A DNA stretch of 64,000 nt from Catonia carolina (taxonomy: Eukaryota; Arthropoda; Insecta; Hemiptera; Achilidae). The stretch lies in the NCBI GenBank assembly GCA_035578175.1, contig JAQMRL010000003.1:90994469-91058468 (forward strand). The letters run 5' to 3'. A program made the position numbers and the translations under genes. This document shows positions 36,065 through 50,329 of the stretch, in pieces. Each line of letters opens with the position of its first letter. Position 1 is the stretch's first letter. The notes under the pieces are model-generated. The model was not told where the DNA came from. It saw only the letters and a program-made list of their open reading frames with translations, and made no database searches.

Positions 36065-37735
36065 GAGCTTACATTCAGTATTCATAAATATTATACTAAT
36101 TGCGTTCAATACTGATTCTGTCAAAAGATTATATTTATTAACTTTGATATTTCTTTACAGGGTTCTATAAAATTGTAATGTTAAAAAATTATAAAAAAAT
36201 TAATTAACACATAAAAATTATAAATCAATGAATATTTTAATATTAGTTATAACTTGCATAGACTACAGACAACTCCCACTCTCAAACCTCGTAAAACGCC
36301 AACATGTAAAAGCTTAAATTTTAAACTATTTAAATCTAAAAACTAGTAAGGAAAATTCAAAAGCCACAGGTTCTATGTAATCGAGATTTATTCATTGTTT
36401 TAAACTACTGGAAAGACAGAAAAGTTTATGTTGAAAGGTCAGAAGATAGAACGTGGATTTTCATCTGAAAGTAAGTGTCAATATTTCATGCTTACTAAAC
36501 TTTTTGTTAATGTAGTAAGAGCAAATAAAATCAAGAAAAGTTTTCTAAATATCTACTTTTACTTTCTTCCAAAATTATTTACAAGTTAAGGAACCGTCCT
36601 TGTTTTGAGATACAATGGGAGAAGTTCATGAGCCGTCTCTTTTACTCATACACAATTAGGACGCTTTTCTGGTTCAAACTGCTTTTCTAAACGTGCATAT
36701 TTCAAAGAACATCAACTATAGTCTACGCCCTTTATTTCCGGCAAAATTAATTTTATATCAATTTCAAAATAATTAGGACTGAAACTAGTTTTATTTATAT
36801 AAGTCCTAAATAACTTAAAAATTATCAAGCCCAGAAACTTGAAATTTAACATGAGGATCCATTTGCTGATAGGTGTTCAGTAAGAAAGGATTTCAAAAAA
36901 ATTCAACATGTAACAGAAGAAAGTAAAAAACTTGTAAAATATTGGGGTTTCCAAAATTATAAGGTGTATTTTAAGAATTTTTTCATACACTAAATCAGCA
37001 AAATTACAATATCTGATTTTTTATACAGAAACAAAAACAATAAGTAATAAAGAGTGTACGTAATAAACGGATATTAAACATACAATATAATAATACTATA
37101 AATCAGTAATAAATGTTACAGATAAGGTTTTTAGTTTTTTTTAAGACTTTTTCGATCTTTTTATTCTTTAACTTAAATAAATTATTTTTGAAATGATTGA
37201 AAATTTAATTAATACTAATATTTAAAATTATTTTAATATTTAAATTATTAATATTATTAAATATTATTATTAATATTATTAATTATTAATATTTAAATTA
37301 TTATATTTTAATATTTAAAATTTGTACTAATGCTAAACTTTTATGTATAATGTTTTTCATCTAACTCTTAGTTAATTGGAAATTTATGGTTTCATGAATA
37401 AAGTGGTAAAACTGGTTTTCCCAAAATTATACGCTTCACGTGTACTTGACGTAAGAAATGAGTGTGTGCGTGCATGTCTAGCCATTATGCGAATTGAAAT
37501 TAATGTTTATTAAAAGAGTTACTGCAAAGGGTAGGTTAGCATATGCACTACTTTGCTCTCAGTAGCAAGTGAAATGGTTTTATAACAATATAACCACTCT
37601 TGAGACAACTATGGTTGTTACCACAATACAGTCCACAAAACATGGACACCAGAAAGGAACATATATTAAGATTTTACAACAAACTTTCTTGGTAAAGAAA
37701 ATATTGCTCAATTTTAAAACTATTTATTTTATTCA
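36065..37735. other. AT-rich stretch, nothing recognised
   Basis: No supported gene. A very AT-rich low-complexity patch of ATT/TTAAAT words lies at about 37200-37325. Confidence 0.5.
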
Positions 37736-37739
37736 AAAA

Positions 37740-38650
37740 TCTGGTGTGAAACCCACTTACATATCTTTCTCTCACCGATGTAAAGAATAAAAAACATTAT
37801 ATTGAATGACCATTACGTCCTACGTGTACAATTTATAACCGATACAAAACGTAATACGATAGAAGATATCCGAACAATATTTACAGTTTTTCGTTAATCT
37901 TTATGTATATTTACCAAATTCACAACCCTGTAAATGCAAAACAATATATTTCTTGACCTAATTTTGTAAAGAATATTTAACCATTAACAAAAGATTCCCG
38001 TTTTAATAACCTATTTTCCCTGATTCCAATGAGCAAAATATAGAGAATCACCTATTTACGCTAAATTAAACACTGTAAGAAAAACGCTTGAAATCAAACT
38101 AGTTACTGCAACCTATACTTTCGTTTTACACATATAAGCTTATTTTCAAATTTTTCTCTGAAATTTCTATTAAGACTAATCTTAAAAAGTTTATCAAGAG
38201 AGCACGGCCCGCACATTAATTACAAGCACTATCTTGGCATTAACTACAAGGATCATTTTATCAAGAGAGCACGGCCCCCACAAATGCCGCTTATCTCGTC
38301 TTATAGAACCAATAACTTAATATTGATCGGAGAAGCCATTTAAAAAAAACTTTTAAAAGAAAAATCTCACGAATTAACTTCTACTTCTGGCTGGCCGATT
38401 TCGATGAAAATGTTCGTATCGGGTTTTCATGTGGTACCTAGCAAATTCAATTTCAACTTTAAACAATTTACCGTTTTTGAATTATTTTGTTAATGCACAT
38501 ACGCATACACACATACCGATCAGTAAAATATATTTTCCGCGTTCAGGAAATCTAAAACCATGTAGGCCTATTTCTGATGGAATTTGAAAATTTCACATGA
38601 AAGTATAACTTTTCTTAAACTCATATAGGGTAAGAGAAAGTAAATTAGGC
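37740..38650 (+). repeat. Rep1 element copy, degraded
   Basis: Starts TCTGGTGTGAAACCCACTTA and ends GGGTAAGAGAAAGTAAATTA. It retains CTACTTCTGGCTGGCCGATT and the eroded CA site (about 38495-38515). It contains two imperfect copies of a short TATCAAGAGAGCACGGCCC word (about 38193 and 38259). Confidence 0.65.
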
Positions 38651-38790
38651 TTCTCAATAGCGTAATGGTAACGTGCTACTTACTAAACGAAAGAACCAGG
38701 GTTCTATTCCCGGCTAGAGAACGAACTCATTCCGTTACTTAGTGTAATCGCTCCTGACCAAGAGATTGAGGCTAGTTTAATTAACTACAA
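38650..38790 (+). mobile_element. SINE-A copy abutting Rep1
   Basis: Head with TAGCGTAATGGTAACGTG and B-box-like GGGTTCTATTCCCGGC. The tail has AGTGTAATCGCTCCTGACCA. It begins exactly where the Rep1 copy ends. Confidence 0.6.
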
Positions 38791-38794
38791 GGAC

Positions 38795-39135
38795 CTTTAA
38801 CTGAAATGTATAAATAACAGTCAGCGCACTTAGTAAATATATTAATATCACAAATATACAAAACTGTTAATAAAATCTATAGAATTTTCCATTATTATTA
38901 TTCAGTTATTTATCTTGTCTATTTTCTACAAATCTAATTTTATCACTCGTCAATTCCTCTACACTAGCTATAAAAATAATAAATTTTAGCAGGAGGAATT
39001 CATTTTTATTATCCACTAGTAACTGTTATCGACTAAGCATTCCTTTATATTTATTTATTTTCTTACGTATTCAATTAACAATCATTTTATATTTAACAGT
39101 TTCGTTATGAGTTTTGAATAATAAAAAACCATTGT
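38795..39135. other. AT-rich spacer
   Basis: Nothing recognised. Confidence 0.5.
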
Positions 39136-39275
39136 GCCACCTCCATGGTTCAGTGTTAGCGTGCTACACTGCTACGTGGAAGTCTCGAGTTCAATTTATC
39201 TAGAGGGTCTGGAAAATTATAACATGTTCAAACCCAAATTAGTCGTTAATCAACAAGATTTTTGTGCGACTTTAA
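39136..39275 (+). mobile_element. SINE-A copy directly upstream of SINE-B
   Basis: Head with CTCCATGGTTCAGTGTTAGC, a damaged B box (GAGTTCAATTTAT), and the tail TAGTCGTTAATCAACAAGAT leading to GCGACTTTAAATAAA. Confidence 0.55.
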
Positions 39276-39297
39276 ATAAATTAAAAGTAGAATGAAT

Positions 39298-39698
39298 GTT
39301 GTTGTTTAGGTCAACAGCCGAAAGACAGATTTGAATATTTAGAGGTTTTACTAAGTAAAAACAAGGAGTGAGGTGGTTTACCATTGGCTTCCTCACTGAA
39401 TGAAAAAGTGCGCTTATCAGCATGCCGGGCCCTCTAAAAAGCACATATTTTCCACTCTGCAACGACACCTTCACTTCATTCATCACAGGGTCTGGCTGTA
39501 TAGTGAAATCATTACTCTCAGAGGAGACAACTCTAACTAGTGTATTTTACACCTCTACCTTTTCTGTTCTTAAATAGTTCTGTCATATAATCGCCTGACT
39601 ATGTAATAAGAAACAGAACTACTTTTTGTAGTCCTGGAACTAAGAGATTGAGTGCAATTAATTTAACACCCACCTGCCTGTTACGGACATGATATTAT
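39298..39698 (-). mobile_element. SINE-B copy, reverse
   Basis: Weak flanking duplication ATGAAT (39292-39297, 39699-39704). The GTTGTTGTTTAGGTCA end is intact on plus. Frames are shifted relative to other copies. Confidence 0.7.
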
Positions 39699-39704
39699 AT
39701 GAAT

Positions 39705-41425
39705 AACAATAATAATAATAAAACATAACTTATCTAATATTAGGTCTATATATTTTTATTATAATGTTTTGACCAACTTAGATGTTATAGTTATCCACTG
39801 CAAAGTATTATACTAATTAAATAAGGAAAAGAACACATTGAGTAATTCAAAAATCAACGTCAATTTCCCAGAAATAGGTTATAAACGAGAAAAAATGTTC
39901 ATATAAACATAGGTCCGAAAGCACTTCTTTACCTATTACGGCTGACGAAAGATTTCCCCCATAATTCAGTTACCCCAGTGAAATGAAGCCAAACTCAGGT
40001 GTTTCAGGTTATAATTAAAAGGTAAACGTGGTAACACTTAATAGTCTATAACCTGATAAATCTGATAAAACATGTCCCAGAAAAGTCTCTTCCTTAGATT
40101 TTAGGATATCTCACATAAAACACAAAAATCAGGGGTCGAACATAATTTTTTGGATTAATAAAAAGTAACTTTATTAAACGTTTAGTAATTATTGATTCGT
40201 CAACGAATAGTCAGCGTGGTGAAACGTTAAAAATTTGGGGGCTTTGAAAAGATTTTGAGAAATCTTATTTAACTTAAATAAGTTTATGAAAAATAGCATA
40301 GAGTATATTGAAATTCGATTTTTATTTATAAAAATTAAGATGCAACCAAGTTTAGTTGTTAATTAAACCTTTAAAAATTTCAGTGAATTATGACCCAAAA
40401 TCTTTTGCCAGCCGGATCTATGTTTATTTGGAGTTTATTTTTATTTTTAGCAATAGAATCGGTTCCCGAGAGATCGCGTTGAACTTCGAATCACCCTGTA
40501 TATCATAAAAAATATATTTTACATTTGTAATATTTCGTAAACGATTTTATGGACATTTTTTAAATGAATGGAGTTGTTTTAAACCGGCTTGACTGTAAGA
40601 AGCTCATTTCCGCTGTGCTAAACATTTGAAGGAAAAACGCTTCATACAGAATTTTCACATGGCTTTATTTTACTGACGACGGGATGGAGAAGGGTTTTTG
40701 TATTGGGTTCAGGTTGCGGTTGTTATATTAAGAGGAATTTTTACTTCTGAAAAATAATATTCTCTGAAAAAAAAACCTCCATCGTTTACAGATTCAAAAT
40801 ATTTCCAAAGATATCACTACGTTAATTTACAGATAATAATAATTAAAAAAATCATACAAATCGTAAATCAGTAAAGAAAGTTAATCATATTCAATTGTGA
40901 ATGCTTTTTGGAGAGTGTAAATATATTTCACCATCAACTACTTTACAATATCACAATTATAAGTCAATTTCAAGCAATATAGTTGTAAACTATTATTTTT
41001 ATAGTATAAAACTACTTCGTGATATTCTTGAAAGTAAATTACTTTGTATACACAAATTGACCTATTTTCTTTTTCCTGTATTCGTTTTGGGAAATCGATT
41101 TCTAAGCACATTGGTAAGTTAGTTCTAAACAATGCATTTTATTTCTAAGGAAACCAGAGCGTTGCATTTTGAAATATTTTTAACCTATTTTTGCGCAACC
41201 ATTTCATTATCAAAACCATAGAAAAAGGTACACAAGAGATCTTTTGAGTAAAAAATTATTTAAAATTTAAGAGCTTCACAGTTTCGTATTTTCATAATTA
41301 AGAAGTTACTTTGTCTAAAGCTGTACGAAATATTGTGATTCAATTTGTACAAAAATAAGCCTATTTTGAGTGTACAGTATAAATAATAAGTTACTGAAAC
41401 GGAACATTTTTAGCCAACATTTTAA
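39705..41425. other. AT-rich stretch, nothing recognised
   Basis: No supported gene. TCACCCTGTATA near 40492 resembles transposon termini, but no partner end was found. The 73-codon frame at 40901-41122 runs to a GGTAAGT donor-like word at 41110 but has no acceptor or domain. Confidence 0.4.
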
Positions 41426-41429
41426 ATAT

Positions 41430-42092
41430 TGTGACAATATCGAAGAAGGATATGGTTCGCGAAATTTCTAGTAGGCTACTTCATTCATAAAATGGTAAAG
41501 AGTAGATAATAGAATGAAAAAGTAACAATAGGATACCTATATATAAAAGGTCTTTGTTGTACAACTATTTATGAAAAGGTCGGCCGATTACCTGTAACAC
41601 TTTCTATTTACAATAGTTCTATTGTTGACTTGTTTACAATAGATTTTTTACCACTCATTTATAAAGGGTTTTTTGTATTTTATTATTTGTATCGAATTTC
41701 GGTGTCTTTCGGGAAGATTCTTTGAACCGCTTGTATAAATAGAACCCCGAGCGCGGTCAGACAGTGAGTATTCGTTTGATCTTTGACGAGTGTTTACTAC
41801 GTGTGCTATCGAAGGTAACTCCGTTAGAACAGGTCAACGGGGGGGTTCCGAGACATTGTTATTCAGTCTTGTTGTATATGTGCAGTGTGTATTCAGTTCC
41901 ATTGAGTAATATAATTGATTGTAAGTAGTACTAAGTAAATAATTAAGTTATTTATTGTATTACTTCATTATAATTAGTTTATTATTTATTTTGTAAATCT
42001 TTTAGTGTAATAAATATTTGTAATTGTAAACTTAGTGTATTAATTATTTAATTACCTAGATCCTGAAACGGACCTAACCGATAAGAGTCACA
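41430..42092 (+). mobile_element. Solo LTR, copy 1 (Gypsy-type size)
   Basis: Ends are TGTGAC...GTCACA, so the classical TG..CA is extended to six inverted bases. Inside are a TATA box (TATAAATAGAAC, about 41734), an initiator-like CGGTCAGACAGTGAGT about 20 bp further on, an AT-rich R/U5, and AATAAATATTTG (about 42010). Flanks ATAT and ATAA are a mutated 4-bp duplication. No internal region follows, so it is a solo LTR made by recombination. Copy 2 lies at 54033-54763. Confidence 0.8.
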
Positions 42093-42332
42093 ATAATATT
42101 CCAATTTGTATTTTCATGACTGTTAAAAGAGCTTTAACATTATTTTCAAAAGGTAACAAAATAACGAGTAAATGAGATGCTCAAAAGTAAAAGCTGACCA
42201 CCAGAATTATTCTCAATACATAAATTATATTTCCTTTCTGTACATCACCAAAGTGTTTAATAATAATCGTCTTAAGGGGGACTAAATGATGTCAAAACTA
42301 AAATGGATTTTAAACGACAAAACGCAATATTG

Positions 42333-42440
42333 ATGATCTCCATGGCATAATGATTATCGTGTTATGCTACGAAGCGGAAAGTCCCGGGTTTGATTCCCAG
42401 CCTGGGTGCTTAAATTAAAACGTTTTTTAATACATCGTTA
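42333..42440 (+). mobile_element. SINE-A copy, head only
   Basis: Head CTCCATGGCATAATGATTAT and B box CGGGTTTGATTCCCAGCC. The tail is not clearly kept. Confidence 0.55.
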
Positions 42441-42444
42441 CATA

Positions 42445-43395
42445 TCTAACAGTAATAACCAAACAGTTTATATGAATTTGCATAAGGCAAAAAAGTTTCA
42501 ATTAAAATATTAAGAAATAAAATAAATAAGTTAATCTATTAACTTAGAAGCTACCTATATTTAGCTTTTACAACTTATTATCAGAATTTACTTAACAACC
42601 ACCAAAAAGTATGAAAACTGACTGATTTTAGCGCGGGTATGGATGAATTTGGGAATTAATACCCAGTGGTATTTTTCAAAGCTAATTTCCAATTGATTAA
42701 TCATTTAACTAAGCCGATCGCCCATGAGGTTAACTTAACGTTTTATAATGGTTTTTAACAATCAATTCAAGCTGCTGGACCGGTGGCCAATTAGAATTGT
42801 TAAAGGGTAAGACCACCAGTATAATTCTGCAGGCCAGTTTCTGCAAATCCGTATTTGAAAAGAGATTATTTACATTTACAGGAAAAATAAATTGCAAAAT
42901 AGTTTACGTATCATTTACTTAAACCCATTTTAATTTTATTGCATGATTTAATTCCAAAGTTTGATGATTCTGCCGCAGTACATCTTTCAAAAAACTTTGG
43001 AAAATTATATTTTTTGCTCACCTGTTCAGTGTTTCGTACGTTATTAATAAAACAAAAATTAATTTAGTAAAGCAAACATGAATGTGTTGAAAACATTCAA
43101 AATCAGTAAAATGTTTTTATTTTAATCAAAACTATGAAAGAAATAATACGGGGGAAAAACGCGTGTTTAAAATTTAGCATGAAACATCATTTACCGCTAC
43201 TGTAACTTTTTATATAGTACTAATACAACACAAACTTACATTTCATACTAAAAGCAAAAGTAAAACTTTTACCTTATATTGAATAAAAATGTGATATCTA
43301 CCGTACTATAAAATAAATCAACGGTGGTGCAATGTTACTCATGAATTTATATGCCAGATCGGAAAATGTAAAAAGTAAATAAATGAGTTAAAAAT
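42445..43395. other. AT-rich stretch, nothing recognised
   Basis: No supported gene or mobile-element end in this stretch. Confidence 0.5.
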
Positions 43396-43398
43396 ATA

Positions 43399-44110
43399 CG
43401 AGGGATGTTCAATAATCAACGAAACAAATTTATGCAGAAAAATAACCGGTTCATTCAATGACAATGAAACTTTTTGAAGGTCAATTTGGCAACGTTAGGA
43501 CAATAATTAAATAAGCTGTCTGATTACAATTAGTATACCGGGTGTCCCACGAAGAGTTTGTAACGTAGCATGAGTGGAAATATTTAGTTTCGCCCGGAAA
43601 AAATAACTAAAAACTTACGCGTTAGCCAGTAAAGTGATTTTTATGATCTTCCGGGACAAGTGAGACCCAAATTGTGTGACTATATATAACTTTGTCACAA
43701 GAACAACTTACCGCTAACAATAATATTTTAATATGCTCCAACAGAAACTGAGATATACGATAAAGCAAAAATAAGAGGGCTTTCTAAAAAGGTGTGATTC
43801 ACTCAAATGACAACGCGCGCTCCCACACCGCTAAGAGAACAAAAGAAACATTTGAGAATTTAGGTCGGGAGGTGTTTTCATATCCGGCTTACAGTCCTGA
43901 CCTCACCCTTACCAATTTTCAATTGTTTAGCCCAGTCGCACTTCTAAGTTCTTAAAGACAAAAAGTTCGATGACAACAAAGCGGTCAAAAGAGAATTACA
44001 CGAATGTTTCAGTCAGCAAGGTAAATATTGTTACACCGCGAGAATAATAAAGCCTTCCAAACGTGAGTTTTCAAGTGTCAAGTGAGCTTTCAACTGTTTA
44101 TTAAGATATA
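43399..44110 (+). pseudogene. Decayed mariner-like element(s)
   Basis: TATA followed by CGAGGGATGTTCAATAATCA at 43398-43420 looks like a mariner left end. A second terminus-like block, TACCGGGTGTCCCACGAAG, follows at about 43535-43555. Transposase remains at 43780-44030 read VIHSNDNARSHTAKRTKETF (catalytic HDNAxxHTA) and FSYPAYSPDLTLTNFQLF (SPDLxPxDFxLF) with the C-terminal region shifted. No right end was found. Confidence 0.6.
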
Positions 44111-44454
44111 GGCCTAAACTGAAATATCAAATCGTAGATCGATATACGAAAAAAATTTGAGAATTTTTTCCAAATTTCAAAATAACTGTTTTAGTTTAGT
44201 TTTTACTTTACTTTTACGCGATAGTTTTTCAGTTACTATGCTCATTTATTGCTAATTCCTATAAAATAAAAAATTCAAATTTTAAAGTTAAAATGTATTG
44301 TAAAGTAGTTTCAGTTATAAAATAAGTTTTTTTTATTTTTCTCTCTATTACAAACGTACATAATCTTAATGCATTTTTTTAAACTTATACTATTAGGTAT
44401 TAATTATTGTGTAAATTTAACTGTAGTTAGATTATCATTATATTCACTGTTTTT

Positions 44455-45525
<1,071 letters not shown>

Positions 45526-45529
45526 TTTA

Positions 45530-46770
45530 CCGTGATTCCTTGTACCTTTTTTAAATGTTATAATAGTACCTTTGTATACTAGTACGCACGGTTAGAACAC
45601 TGCGTGAAAAGAGTTTTTGCGTATATTTAGTCAAAAATATTGTACTAATAAGAGTTATGTTGTACATTTAACTAAATAAAATAAATTTTGTTGAAGAGTT
45701 TATTTAAAAGTAGTGTAAGTTTCATTGCCAATAAATTTAATCGTTTTCTTCCTCTAAATAAATTTGTCTAGTTAATTATTGCAGAATGAATAATAATTTT
45801 AAATTGTTATTTGAATTTTATAAACAGTATTAAAACAAGAGTTGACTGACATACTTAAGGATTGAATGGAAAAGTTTGGAAATGAAAAGTTTAGTTCAAT
45901 GTTGTATTAAATTTGTCGCTATATAATATTGGTCATGATAAGATAATACAACCACTTTCATATAACACGTAAAACATTTATCTAATAAAGAAAAAACGAA
46001 TCTAATAAAATCAATAAACTATCATTACCTAGTACTATAAATAAAAATGGAAACTATACAAACAAGAATATAATATATGAAATTCATTATTGAATGGAGT
46101 AATATGTATTCTATACAATAGTAAGTTCAGTTGATTTTATTTTTTAGAAGGCAACATCTAGTCGAAATGGAATCTAAAAATATGTATTGCGTATAAAGAA
46201 ACGGATTGAAAAAGTTTTGCAAAAAAAGATAGTAGTTCTCAAGGGACGTAGTGGACATATCAAACAAATCTTTCGAGTAACTTTTTGAATAAATAATTTT
46301 CCCTACAGAAAGCTTTTTTCCAATGCTACAAACATTTTGTCGGTAATAAAGTGTACGAACAAGTTAAATGACATTTACTCAAATCTAAAATCTGTTTTAT
46401 TTCAAATTTTATTAAAGATAAATTTGTTAAGTGAGATTTTGTATATTTTTTCATACATACAGTTAATAAATAATAAAATAATTTACTTTGTATTTTTGTA
46501 TATTATTGGGGGTTACATGTTTTGGTCCTACGAAAAGATTAAAAAAACTTGTAGTTAAATTGATTTTTAACTTTAGTTTAGTATTAAACATAATGTGCAT
46601 TTAATTTAGAATCTAGTCAACTACAGTTCTTGAAATATCAATAGGAGGATGATCATTTCCCAGTTGCTTCGTAAATCTATAAAAGATTAATTAACATTTA
46701 ACATAATTTGAGGTCAGCAGTATTTTTATGACGAATTTCGCAAACGTATCCCTATATCGCTAAGACTTAT
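45530..46770. other. AT-rich stretch, nothing recognised
   Basis: No supported gene. The 73-codon frame at 46337-46558 is hydrophobic and low in complexity and has no motif. Confidence 0.45.
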
Positions 46771-46779
46771 AGATTTCTT

Positions 46780-46940
46780 ATTTTTTTTATTTAACGTCCG
46801 ACTGTTTTGCAATTACTGCTAATGCAGACGGTGAGAAGGATTATAGATAAAAATGAGTGGTAAAAAAAAACCAGACGTGACCGGGAATCGAACCCGGGAC
46901 CCCGGAGTAGAAGGCAGTTGCGCTAACCACTAGAATAGAA
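46780..46940 (-). mobile_element. SINE-C copy, best preserved
   Basis: On minus: A-box-like GTTAGCGCAACTGCC, B box CCCGGGTTCGATTCCCGGTC with intact T-arm stem, linker, tail CCGTCTGCATTAGCAGTAAT and then TGCAAAACAGTCGGACGTTAA, ending in an A-run. The head is tRNA-derived, but the remaining arms do not fold as a full tRNA. Confidence 0.7.
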
Positions 46941-46944
46941 AAGT

Positions 46945-48740
46945 GTGGTAAACAAATTAATAACAAAATTTAAAAAAATAGTGCGTTACTTACATAATGA
47001 ATTGACTATACAAGGCGTTGAAAGAGAAATATAAATTAGGCATGCAAACCCTCCCGTACGAAATAAGTAGATACACTAAGTTGATACCGGGTAGTACTCA
47101 AGATAGACGTTTACAACGCCTCTGGCCATATATGAGCTTTTTGGAGAGGATGAATTATATAACTGTAATGATGGTTACAAGCTCAAACAAGTAATTGTTA
47201 AAATATTATAAGCTTACAAATTCCAAATTCTGAATAAGAATATTACAAAAAAGCCCAAGAAAACTACTACTGATAGGTCTGAACGACAAATTAACCTCTT
47301 AGTAAAATTTATGATCAAATAAGAGATTCCGTTATCGTTACCGGATACACACATCTTGGGTAAACTTATTATATTCATTTTTTTGAAAATCTCAATCAAA
47401 TTAAATATAATTACAAGGTGCCAACTTAAGTCCAGAAATTAATTTAATTTATTTTTTTAGTAAAGGAGAGGTAAAAGATACGAATTGTCTTATATGTAAA
47501 AATATACCACAGTTGGTAAACTTGAGACAAAAAAAAAATGATAAATTAAGAACATAAATTAAAATCTGGATACTTTGATGTTTTAGTACTTAACGCTCTG
47601 GTAAAAGAACTTGAAGGTCTTGGTTTTATTTCTTGACCAGGACTCATTACTTCAGACTGAGCACATACCCAACCAAATTAATAACGATACATCCATTAAT
47701 ATAATGACTTACCAGAAGAGATAAACAAAAATAGTATAAACTTTTATTTTGAATCGCAAAATTTTACGTAGGGTGAACAATAAGAAGAGAAAAAACCGTA
47801 AATTTACAGAAAAAGTGTTTATCTAAAATTTATTACTTAAGATGAAATTAATTAAAATAAAAACACAAGAATTTGAAGATTTTTGTTCATCTGCAATTTC
47901 TACAAAATACGCGTTTAATATCAAGAAGAAAACTGAGGATTCATTCATAAAAATACGTGTATGAATGAACTTCATGACAGTAGAAACCCAAATATTGCGG
48001 AACCGAAACTTAAATTTTACAATTTCTAAAAATAGATAAATAATAATGCATTATTTAAAACTAAATTCTTAAAATAAAAAAATATATTATAGGCTAATTA
48101 CAATTTATGTATATGTATTCAAATCTCATATGTATTTTTAATAAAAAATCAGTACAAAATGTACTACTATATCATTTTAGAACAAAAGTAAGATTTTTAA
48201 ATTTTTTTGTCAAGAATTCGAATTTTTATAAATTATAATTAATCATGAACTTTCAAATACTTAAGGCATTGGAAATTATATTTAATTTAAAAAAAAGTTC
48301 TACATTAAGTACGGTAATATTATCGTGTCAAATTGTTCTTATGAAATACAGCAACTTTTTTCTTGGAAAAATACTAAATAATTCTTAAACAAAAAGTTTT
48401 CACGTAAAAAAATGAAAATATCAACTAAGTAATAAAATAATAATTCAGAACTAAATTCCTGAAGTTAAAAAAAGTATTATTATATTTTTTTTTTAAATTC
48501 ACTATCTTTTACGATACATCAAAATAAAAATAAATTTTATGAAGAAAGATAATGTAATTAAATAAATTTATAATATTCCTACCTGTCAACAAAAAAACAG
48601 TAATAAAACTCAATTTGTTTATTTATTCAGACACACAAATAATATATTTTATAACTGCTACTGTGTTAATAGAAAAAAATCGATGATATTAAAATTAAAA
48701 TAATATTCCACATCAAAGTCACAGGTAAAAAGGCGGCGAA
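46945..48740. other. AT-rich stretch, nothing recognised
   Basis: No supported gene or mobile-element end. Confidence 0.5.
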
Positions 48741-48745
48741 TTTAC

Positions 48746-48845
48746 CTGGTGAACGACTTTCCTGACAGAGAGTCAAGCTACGAGTGAAGCAGTCCGTCTA
48801 CAGGGGCGCATGGGGGCGAGCCGATTATAACCGAATATATACGGA
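48746..48845 (-). promoter_or_regulatory. Candidate promoter and noncoding first exon
   Basis: On the minus strand a TATA-like element (CGTATATATTCGG, about 48834-48845) is followed 25-35 bp later by a CG-rich block (GGCTCGCCCCCATGCGCCCC). About 60 nt later comes a good donor, CACCAG|GTAAATTCG (exon end 48746). The segment is much richer in GC than its surroundings. No long frame begins here, so it would be a 5' UTR exon. It shares the strand of the candidate exon at 22.3 kb. No gene identity. Confidence 0.3.
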
Positions 48846-49212
48846 ATCATACGATCATTGATCCACTATTCTTCTACTTCATGTCAAATTACACCACATA
48901 GACCTAATTCGTAACAACCGAAGTCGCGGTTGGCCAGTTGCATTTCTTTTTTTTTAATAAAATTGTGCTAATTTATTTTTTGGCGTTTTTGTACAAAACC
49001 GATAAAAGCCTGCATAGTGCGTTCTGTTGAAATTTACGGACGGTATAATTCTGACAAAACCACGACTACAAAATATAATTTAACTACGAAATATTGAATT
49101 TTTTACCGAATGATTCGATGAACCACAAATATTTTCATATTGTTCCAAAGAGGGTCTAAAATGTAAATCGATATATAAAATATTATTATTTTAATTAAAA
49201 AATAAAACGTTT

Positions 49213-49352
49213 ACCACCTCCGTGGCATAGTAATCAGCGCGCTGGACTACACGGAAGGCCCCAGATTCGATACCTAGTCTTGGAAAATATTACATGTCAA
49301 AGAAATATAATTGTTCCAAAACTCAAAGTAATCATTATTAACAAAGATTTGA
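49213..49352 (+). mobile_element. SINE-A copy directly upstream of SINE-B
   Basis: Head CTCCGTGGCATAGTAATCAG, B-box-like CCAGATTCGATACC, tail AGTAATCATTATTAACAAAG and ACGACTT, after which the SINE-B sequence begins at once. Confidence 0.6.
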
Positions 49353-49758
49353 TACGACTTGCTGTTCAGGTCATCAGCTGAAAGGCTGATTTGAATCTGT
49401 AGAAGCTTTACTAAGTAAAACTAGAAGTAAGTTGGTTTCCCATGCCTTCCTCACTGAGTGCAAAAGTATACTTATCAGCACGCCAGACTCTCTGAAAAGC
49501 ACTTACTTTCCACCCGACAAATGATACCTTCACTTCATTCACCAAAGAGTCTGGCTGTATAATGAAATTCATTACTCTCAGAGGAGATAACTTTGATTAG
49601 TGATTTTTACGATTCTAAATCGTCTGTTCTTAAATGCTCCAGTCATATAATTGGCTGACCATGTGATAAGAAACAGAACTATTTTTGTAGGTCTGGAACT
49701 AGCAGATTGAGTGCAAATAATTTAACACTTCACCCTGCCTGTTATAGGCATGATTTAA
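49353..49758 (-). mobile_element. SINE-B copy, reverse
   Basis: Most diverged SINE-B copy, with the GTTCAGGTCATCAGCTGAAA end on plus and CCTGCCTGTTATAGGCATGA at the other end. No clean target duplication; it is joined to the SINE-A tail. Confidence 0.65.
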
Positions 49759-49759
49759 G

Positions 49760-50325
49760 ACCTAAAGCAAAGTAAAAAAACTTATATCTGTTGTAATATT
49801 GTTCCTAAGTTATCTGTTAACAAAATTTTGTTAATTTATATTCAAATTATATCAAAAACTTAAACAAGGTATGCCAATTTTCATTCTCGTATTGTTGTTT
49901 CATTTAATTTTCAACTATTACGTTTTTTATTGTCATTGAAAGTGTAAACTGTTTAACGGGTAAATCAATAAGTTGACTTTGACTATGAACATTATAGAAT
50001 ATTAACAATTAAACTAATCTGTAATCAAATACTTTAAGTCTAATATTCAGCCATCCTGGATAAGGTTTTCGTACATGTTTCTTAGGCCACTTCAAGCAAA
50101 TACGTGATCAGTCAATCATATCAGTCAACTCCTAATTTATTACTTGCGGTAAATTTAATGCTATTATTTTACGAGACAATTTTTTTTTCATTTATTTATT
50201 AGCATTATTGTACTTTTAAAAGGTTGATATGAAATACATGAAATAATAGGTATTATAAACGACTAAATTTTAAGAAAGTTGTATCTTTTAATTTGACAAC
50301 CTGTACTTATATTAAAAAGAAGTTT
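49760..50325. other. AT-rich spacer
   Basis: Nothing recognised. Confidence 0.5.
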
Positions 50326-50329
50326 GCTA

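Noticed and set aside
40480..40505. A DNA transposon end (TCACCCTGTATA)
   Set aside because: No matching inverted partner within several kb.
41810..42092. A host gene downstream of the LTR promoter
   Set aside because: The sequence after the start site is the LTR's own R/U5 region, shared with the second LTR copy, and has no open frame.
46875..46940. A reverse-strand tRNA gene
   Set aside because: Only the T arm folds. The block is followed by the same conserved tail in three places (SINE-C).
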